Made by a program: the position numbers and the translations under genes. Source: an uncultured Lachnospiraceae bacterium (GTDB taxonomy: Bacteria > Bacillota > Clostridia > Lachnospirales > Lachnospiraceae). Taken from it: a stretch of 64,000 bases of DNA. Every line of letters begins with the position of its first letter. The first letter of the stretch is position 1. The stretch lies in assembly GCA_910588295.1 (NCBI GenBank), contig CAJUQO010000010.1:1-64000 (forward strand), written 5' to 3'. A model generated the notes under the pieces. The model was not told the DNA's origin and searched no databases. It worked only from the letters and a program-made list of their open reading frames with translations. Positions 59,522 to 64,000 of this stretch are shown in pieces.

Positions 59522-59755
59522 ATGAAAATTGAAAATATAACGGATATCCAGGAATTTTTTAAGGTGATTGATTCCTGTAAAGGAAAGGTCGAATTAGTGA
59601 CCGGCGAAGGCGATCGCCTGAATCTGAAATCCAAGCTGTCCCAGTATGTTTCGATGGCCAGCATATTTCAGGGCAGGGACGAGATTCCGGAACTGGAGAT
59701 CATCGCTTATGAAAAAGAAGATATAAACAAGCTGATTTCCTTTATGATTGTTTGA
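59522..59755 (+). CDS. HPr-like small protein lacking the phosphorylatable histidine
   Basis: A 77-residue protein that fits the HPr fold: helix DIQEFFKVIDSC, strand GKVELVTG, then LNLKSKLSQYV at the place of the HPr sequence with Lys-Ser46, and ELEIIAYEKEDINKLISFM at the end. There is no His anywhere, so it cannot carry phosphate from enzyme I. Ser37 aligns near HPr Ser46, which makes it reminiscent of Crh. It could be a regulatory or structural protein. RBS GGAAGGAGG. It lies between the aldolase and the binding-protein gene. Confidence 0.65.
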   Translation: MKIENITDIQEFFKVIDSCKGKVELVTGEGDRLNLKSKLSQYVSMASIFQGRDEIPELEIIAYEKEDINKLISFMIV

Positions 59756-59795
59756 TGAATGAACCGCAATAATAAAAAAAAAGGAGAATAAAAGA

Positions 59796-60953
59796 ATGAA
59801 AAGAAAGATTTTGGCAGTGATGTTAGCAGGAAGTATGGCGGTGTGTATGACAGCTTGCGGCGGTGGTTCAAGCTCCGAGGCGGCCGGCAGTTCTGCGGCG
59901 GGCAAGACGGAAGAGACATCTTCGAAACCGGCGGAAACCAGCGAGTCCGCAGTAAGCAGCAGTGCGGAGGCCAGTGGATCGATGGTCGGCAGCCAGCCGG
60001 CAGGGAATGACGGGGAGAAGTTTTTGATCGGATATTCTTATCCCGGCTCTGATAATGAGTTTTGGGGCGTGAATACGGTAGAGTGTGTTAATCAGGCGGC
60101 GGAGGCCTGCGGGTTTAGCGTGCTGATTGATGATTGTAATTATGACCAGGCCGAACAGATTTCGGATGTGGACAGCATGATTTCCGCAGGTATAGACGCG
60201 CTGGTGCTTGGGCCGCAGGACGCGTCCGTGTGCGCGGGTATTACGGCTGCTTGCAAAAACGCCAAGATCCCGGTAGTCATCATCGACCGCTGGCCGGGGG
60301 ATGACCTGAAAGCAGGCGATGATTACATTTGTTTCATCGGGCCGGACGATGAGCAGGCCGGTTATGATATTGCGATGTCTTTGATTAATGCGGGTTGCAC
60401 CAAGCTTGTGGGCGTGGGTGGCGTCCAGGGAACTTCTGTGGGCGAAAACAGAAAAATGGGATTGGATAAGGCGTTGGAAGAGCATCCCGAGGTGGAACTG
60501 CTTCAGTTTGAGTATGCCGGTGACACTTGGGATGATGGCGACAAGGCATTCCGTAATCTGTATCAGGCCAACAAAGATATCGATGGCGTGTGGTGCTTCA
60601 ACGATTCAATGGCGCTGGCGACAGTGAATGTGCTCAAGGAGGAGAATAAGCTGGCGGATGTCAAAGTGGGCGGCATGGATCTTTTGACACCCTCGCTGAC
60701 TTCTATGCAGGACAAAGAACTGTGGTTTTCTACGGGCGGCCATTATATGCAGGCCGGTTTTGCGGCGGTTGTTGCTTTTGATGTTCTTAACGGTATTGCT
60801 TATGATGGTCCGGAACGCATTCAAATGAGCCTGTACTGCGTAGATCAGACAGGCGTGGCGGATTTCCAGAAAAAAGATACGTATGATTGGGCAAACGCAT
60901 CCAAGACACTGAATTCGGGTGCAGAGTATAACTTTACACTGGGAGCAGAATAA
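59796..60953 (+). CDS. Sugar ABC transporter substrate-binding lipoprotein (RbsB-like)
   Basis: A 385-residue lipoprotein. The signal peptide is MKRKILAVMLAGSMAVCMTA, then the lipidated Cys before Gly-Gly-Gly (about residue 21). A Ser/Ala/Glu linker reaches residue 65. The type 1 periplasmic-binding fold includes FLIGYSYPGSDNEFWG, DSMISAGIDALVLGPQDAS, IDRWPGDDL and VGGMDLL. It would bind the substrate of cluster 2 (sugar or inositol). RBS AAAAAAGGAG. The hairpin at 60972-60999 follows its stop. Confidence 0.92.
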   Translation: MKRKILAVMLAGSMAVCMTACGGGSSSEAAGSSAAGKTEETSSKPAETSESAVSSSAEASGSMVGSQPAGNDGEKFLIGYSYPGSDNEFWGVNTVECVNQAAEACGFSVLIDDCNYDQAEQISDVDSMISAGIDALVLGPQDASVCAGITAACKNAKIPVVIIDRWPGDDLKAGDDYICFIGPDDEQAGYDIAMSLINAGCTKLVGVGGVQGTSVGENRKMGLDKALEEHPEVELLQFEYAGDTWDDGDKAFRNLYQANKDIDGVWCFNDSMALATVNVLKEENKLADVKVGGMDLLTPSLTSMQDKELWFSTGGHYMQAGFAAVVAFDVLNGIAYDGPERIQMSLYCVDQTGVADFQKKDTYDWANASKTLNSGAEYNFTLGAE

Positions 60954-60971
60954 AGCAGTCTGAGTAAATAT

Positions 60972-60999
60972 CCCGGCAGTCTGTGGACTACCGGGGTTT
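60972..60999 (+). terminator. Hairpin between binding-protein and ATPase genes
   Basis: CCCGGCAGTC / GACTACCGGG (nine of ten pairs) with a TGTG loop and a weak TTTC tail. As in the other two importers of this window, it separates the binding-protein gene from the rest of the transporter. Confidence 0.65.
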
Positions 61000-61010
61000 C
61001 TGTAATTAAA

Positions 61011-61089
61011 GTGACTGTTCAGTACAGGCCGAAGCGGAGATATTTTAAGCGGATTTTGCATTGTAACTGTGAGGGTACTGAACAGTTAC
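61011..61089 (+). repeat. 79-bp REP/MITE-like element with inverted ends, containing the 27-bp repeat
   Basis: The ends are GTGACTGTTCAGTAC (61011-61025) and GTACTGAACAGTTAC (61075-61089), inverted repeats with one mismatch. Positions 61061-61087 are the exact inverse of 46613-46639. A smaller hairpin, GTAACTGT/ACAGTTAC, lies within the right end. Confidence 0.75.
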
Positions 61090-61117
61090 TCATTAAAGAA
61101 AGGAAGGAGGAAATATA

Positions 61118-62632
61118 TTGAATAGTGAGGCAAATGCAGTTGTTTTACGGGGGTTGAAAAAATATTTTCCGGGAACTAAAGCGCTGGATTGGAAGGATGA
61201 TGATGTTATTGAAATCAGAAAAGGTGAGATCCATGGGCTGGTAGGTGAAAACGGGGCGGGAAAATCGACGACATTCCAGATTTTGATGGGCATCTATGAT
61301 AAGACGGGCGGGGAGATTGAACTGTTCGGTGAACCCTACAATCCTCAGAATGTCCACGATGCGGAGGCCGCCGGCATTTCCATCGTTATGCAGCAGCCCA
61401 ATTTTGCGGACAATCTGACGGTTGCGGAAAATGTATTTCTCGGATGCGATAAAAAATTCAGGAATAAGCTAGGGCTGATCGATTGGAAGAGACAGAACAG
61501 AGAGGCCAAGGAGATCCTGGACAGGCTGGGCTACACGGATATTGAGCCGACAACGGTTTTGGGAACCCTGGGTTATGAAAAAACGAAGCAGGTGGAAATA
61601 GCAAGGGCGCTCTCGACGAATCCGCGGGTTCTGCTGGTGGATGAAACCTCGGCGGCTATTTCCAAGGAGTCCGCGGAGAAGCTGTATGCGCTGCTGAAGG
61701 GATTGAAGAATCAGGGCTGTGCGATTCTGTATATTTCTCACTTTATAGAGGAGGTATATGAGCTGTGTGACCGTGTGAGCATTCTGCGGGACGGGAAACT
61801 AATTGCGAAAATGCCTATTGATGAGAGCGTGACGCCGGACATGATAGTGAAAAATATGGTGGGCCGCGATATGTCCACTGCAGTATACCGCAGCGATGAT
61901 AACAGTTCTATAGGGGATGTCTTGTTTGAGACGAAGGGGCTAGGCAAAAGAGGAGAATTTGAAGATATTGATATCCGCGTGCGGAGCGGTGAAATCGTAG
62001 GCATCGCCGGTATCGGCGGCTGCGGCTCAGAAGCTTTTGGCAAAGCGTTGTTTGGGTATGAGTCGGTGGATGCCGGGAAGATGTATCTGGAGGGAAGGGA
62101 GATCCGAATTCGTTCGCCTTTGGATGCCATGCGTCTGGGAATCGGCCTAATCCCCAAGGACAGGGAGAAGGAGGGGCTGTTTTTACAATATGGTTCGGTG
62201 ATTAATATTGCTTCGGGTAATATGCGGCGGATGAGCAGGCGTGGGATCGTGAATCATGCCGGTGAGCGGAATATGGCAGAAGAGTCGGTGAAACAGTTCC
62301 TGATCAAAACCCCGTCGGTGGACGATCCGGTGTCCGATATGAGCGGTGGAAACCGCCAGAAAGTTGTGATTGCCAAGTGGATTGTCAATGAGTCGAAATT
62401 TTTGATTGTAAATTCTCCGACCAGAGGCGTGGACATCGGCGCAAAATATGAGATTTACAAAATTCTGGAGGACCTGAAAAATGAGGGAAGGGGAATCTTA
62501 TTGATTTCCGATGAATTGCCGGAGCTGATCGGTATGTGTGACAAAGTATACTCCTTCAAGCAGGGAAAGGTGTCCGGGGAGTTTGAACGGATGGTCTTTA
62601 CAGAAGAAAAGATTGCGACACAGATGGTCTGA
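61118..62632 (+). CDS. Sugar ABC transporter ATP-binding protein (RbsA-like)
   Basis: A 504-residue double-domain ATPase. Domain 1 has Walker A GENGAGKST, a variant signature LGTLGYEKTKQVEIARALS and Walker B VLLVDETSAAIS, with Thr in place of the usual Pro after Glu. Domain 2 has the degenerate Walker A GIAGIGGCGSE, signature MSGGNRQKV and IVNSPTRGVDIG, where Asn-Ser-Pro replaces the usual Asp-Glu-Pro of Walker B, consistent with an inactive second site. The start is a TTG at 61118 with GGAAGGAGG 7 nt before it. Confidence 0.92.
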   Translation: MNSEANAVVLRGLKKYFPGTKALDWKDDDVIEIRKGEIHGLVGENGAGKSTTFQILMGIYDKTGGEIELFGEPYNPQNVHDAEAAGISIVMQQPNFADNLTVAENVFLGCDKKFRNKLGLIDWKRQNREAKEILDRLGYTDIEPTTVLGTLGYEKTKQVEIARALSTNPRVLLVDETSAAISKESAEKLYALLKGLKNQGCAILYISHFIEEVYELCDRVSILRDGKLIAKMPIDESVTPDMIVKNMVGRDMSTAVYRSDDNSSIGDVLFETKGLGKRGEFEDIDIRVRSGEIVGIAGIGGCGSEAFGKALFGYESVDAGKMYLEGREIRIRSPLDAMRLGIGLIPKDREKEGLFLQYGSVINIASGNMRRMSRRGIVNHAGERNMAEESVKQFLIKTPSVDDPVSDMSGGNRQKVVIAKWIVNESKFLIVNSPTRGVDIGAKYEIYKILEDLKNEGRGILLISDELPELIGMCDKVYSFKQGKVSGEFERMVFTEEKIATQMV

Positions 62633-62651
62633 TGAAAGGAAGGTTCGTGTT

Positions 62652-63599
62652 ATGGAAAATAAAAATACGGTTGTTGCTTTTATAAAAAAGAATATTTCGT
62701 TGTCGGCATTTTTTATTTTGTTTATCCTATTTTCACTGACAACGCAGGGCAAATTTTTTGTGGCGGGGAATCTTTTAAGCGTACTGACGGGTTCCACAGA
62801 TCTGCTGGTCTGCGCCTTGGGCGGTACTTTTATCATCATGATGGGGAGCATTGACCTGGCCGTAGGTTCCATGATCAGCCTTGGCGGTGTGGTTGTTGCC
62901 AAGACCTATCTGGCAACAGGAAATCTTTTTCTCGCTTTGCTGGCCACGTGGGGTGTGTGCGCCCTCTGCTACGGGATAATGGGTCTGGCCCATGTCTGCT
63001 TGAAAGTGCCCACATTTATCGTGACGCTGGGCATGCTCTCCATCGCCCGGGCGGTGGTGACGATGATCAGCGGCGGAGCAATTACCATGGTGGATTACGA
63101 TGGCCCGATTAAACAGATTTTCGGTCTTCGTCCTAGCGTATTGATTGTGACTTTTCTGGCTTTCTTTGTCACAATATTGGTGGAAAAGTATATGTTGTTC
63201 GGACGCTATACGCGGCTGATTGGAGGTAACGAGAATGTGGCAAGGCTCAGTGGTGTCAATGTCAGATGGATGAAGGTCATGGTATATCTTTTTGCAGGCA
63301 CTATGACGGCTCTCGGCTCCATCATCATGGCGGGAAGGATCGGTTCCGGTTCTCCTTCTATAGGAAGCGGCTATGAGCTGGATGTCATTACCGCTGTTGT
63401 GCTGGGCGGTACGGCACAGACCGGCGGCGTGGGCGGCGTAGCCGGTACGCTCGTGGGTGTGCTGACTATAGGAATCTTGGGCAATGGTCTGGTACTGTGG
63501 GGAATGCCCTCGGAGGTTCAGCTGTTTGTCAAGGGTGTTGTGGTTATTTTGGCGGTTGCCGTATCCACGGAGCGTAAACCGAACATGATTGTAAAATAA
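62652..63599 (+). CDS. Sugar ABC transporter permease (RbsC-like)
   Basis: A 315-residue CUT2 permease with eight or more hydrophobic segments. IMMGSIDLAVGSMISLGGVV (20 residues; canonical S-I-D-L-x-V-G), KVPTFIVTLGMLSIARAVVT (20 residues), FGRYTRLIGGNENVARLSGV (20 residues) and VVLGGTAQTGGVGGVAGT are family hallmarks. It is the only permease in this importer, so it probably forms a homodimer. The start is the ATG at 62652 after GAAAGGAAGG. Confidence 0.93.
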   Translation: MENKNTVVAFIKKNISLSAFFILFILFSLTTQGKFFVAGNLLSVLTGSTDLLVCALGGTFIIMMGSIDLAVGSMISLGGVVVAKTYLATGNLFLALLATWGVCALCYGIMGLAHVCLKVPTFIVTLGMLSIARAVVTMISGGAITMVDYDGPIKQIFGLRPSVLIVTFLAFFVTILVEKYMLFGRYTRLIGGNENVARLSGVNVRWMKVMVYLFAGTMTALGSIIMAGRIGSGSPSIGSGYELDVITAVVLGGTAQTGGVGGVAGTLVGVLTIGILGNGLVLWGMPSEVQLFVKGVVVILAVAVSTERKPNMIVK

Positions 63600-63729
63600 A
63601 CCTGCTTGCGCTGCATTGTCGCACCACCACGTATCATAGTCGGCAATGGCGCATGAGGCATTCCTGAACTTGGTTTTCCGCTGCGGGGAAAAGGGGACTT
63701 TCAAAAGTAAAACGTTTATGGGGGTAAAA

Positions 63730-64000
63730 ATGACAGATCTATATGCAAAGCTTCAAAACGGCAGTGATGTGCGGGGAACAGCCATTCCAACAGATACGGA
63801 GGCTGTCACCATAACGGAGGAGATGGTTGTTCATATCGCGTATGCCTTTGTCCGGTTCATTGAGGAAAAGGCGGGGAAAGAGGCGGAGGCTGTGCGAATT
63901 GGCGTGGGATATGATTCCCGGCTCACGTCTGAATCCTTTGCGCAGGCGTGTCTGCGGGGCATTGAGCTGGGCGGCGCTCGCGCGGTTTTGTGTGGGCTGG
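63730..64000 (+). CDS. Phosphoglucomutase/phosphomannomutase family protein, cut by window end
   Basis: The first 90 codons are visible: MTDLYAKLQNGSDVRGTA, then TITEEMVVHIAYAFVRFIEE, VRIGVGYDSRLTSESFAQ and RGIELGGARAV. LQNGSDVRG and G-x-D-S-R-x-T-S are the N-terminal landmarks of alpha-D-phosphohexomutases. The catalytic phospho-Ser lies beyond the window. The start is taken at 63730, with GGGGG just upstream; the in-frame ATG at 63718 has no RBS. At the end of cluster 2 it could link glucose 6-phosphate with glucose 1-phosphate. Confidence 0.82.
   Translation, partial: MTDLYAKLQNGSDVRGTAIPTDTEAVTITEEMVVHIAYAFVRFIEEKAGKEAEAVRIGVGYDSRLTSESFAQACLRGIELGGARAVLCGL

Overview
The window looks like chromosomal DNA of a spore-forming, anaerobic, sugar-fermenting Clostridia member, most probably Lachnospiraceae. 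The base composition is moderately GC-rich. Supporting signs are an alpha/beta-type small acid-soluble spore protein behind a sigma-G-like promoter, a bifunctional AdhE behind a Rex-like operator, YesM/YesN and YesL proteins, split transketolases, and several ABC sugar importers with lipoprotein binding proteins. I see no rRNA, tRNA, CRISPR array, prophage or insertion sequence. Genus cannot be fixed from this sequence alone.

Layout. (1) 1-16913, plus strand: carbohydrate cluster 1. It holds a PfkB kinase cut by the window edge, an RbsB/RbsC/RbsA/RbsC-type importer, a DeoR regulator, a rhamnulokinase-family kinase, an M24 pseudo-peptidase, a UPF0303 protein, an AroE-like dehydrogenase, UlaE, Rpe, transaldolase, split transketolase and RpiB. 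A PurF-like protein without its N-terminal Cys follows. (2) 17123-20805, minus strand: MFS transporter, UroD-like protein and AraC regulator. (3) 21050-25296: YesL, an APH-like kinase and adhE. (4) 25714-34196: GH31 glycosidase, YesN/YesM two-component pair and a CUT1-type importer. (5) 34197-50218: mostly housekeeping and envelope genes: a TetR remnant, a repeat-bearing protein, tadA, an ABC exporter, a PadR-HAAS-DUF4097-PspC operon, a spore protein, an SGNH hydrolase, AzlCD, a sodium:solute symporter, a NudC-like protein, and a membrane MerR plus membrane MutS pair. (6) 50295-64000: carbohydrate cluster 2. It holds a minus-strand rpe-tktN-tktC module and an inositol-3-phosphate synthase. Diverging from these are a PfkB-LacI pair and then a long plus-strand operon: PfkB, SIS isomerase, RpiB, class II aldolase, HPr-like protein, RbsB/RbsA/RbsC importer and a phosphohexomutase cut by the window end.

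How the parts work together. Clusters 1 and 2 have the same logic: an ABC importer brings in a sugar or polyol, kinases phosphorylate it, isomerases and epimerases convert it, and transketolase, transaldolase or aldolase feed it to central metabolism. Both carry closely related tktN-tktC pairs with an identical 13-nt overlap. Cluster 2 is tied together by three copies of a TTAACGTTAA palindrome. Two lie between the synthase gene and pfkB-lacI, and one lies just after a consensus promoter in front of the main operon. Together with inositol-phosphate synthase and PfkB kinases resembling myo-inositol 3-kinases, this suggests an import-phosphorylate-reverse-synthase route from inositol to glucose 6-phosphate. 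That route is the best candidate here for an undescribed system, and it is an inference. Cluster 1 may degrade an L-ketopentose or related compound whose entry chemistry uses atypical AroE-like and M24-like proteins.
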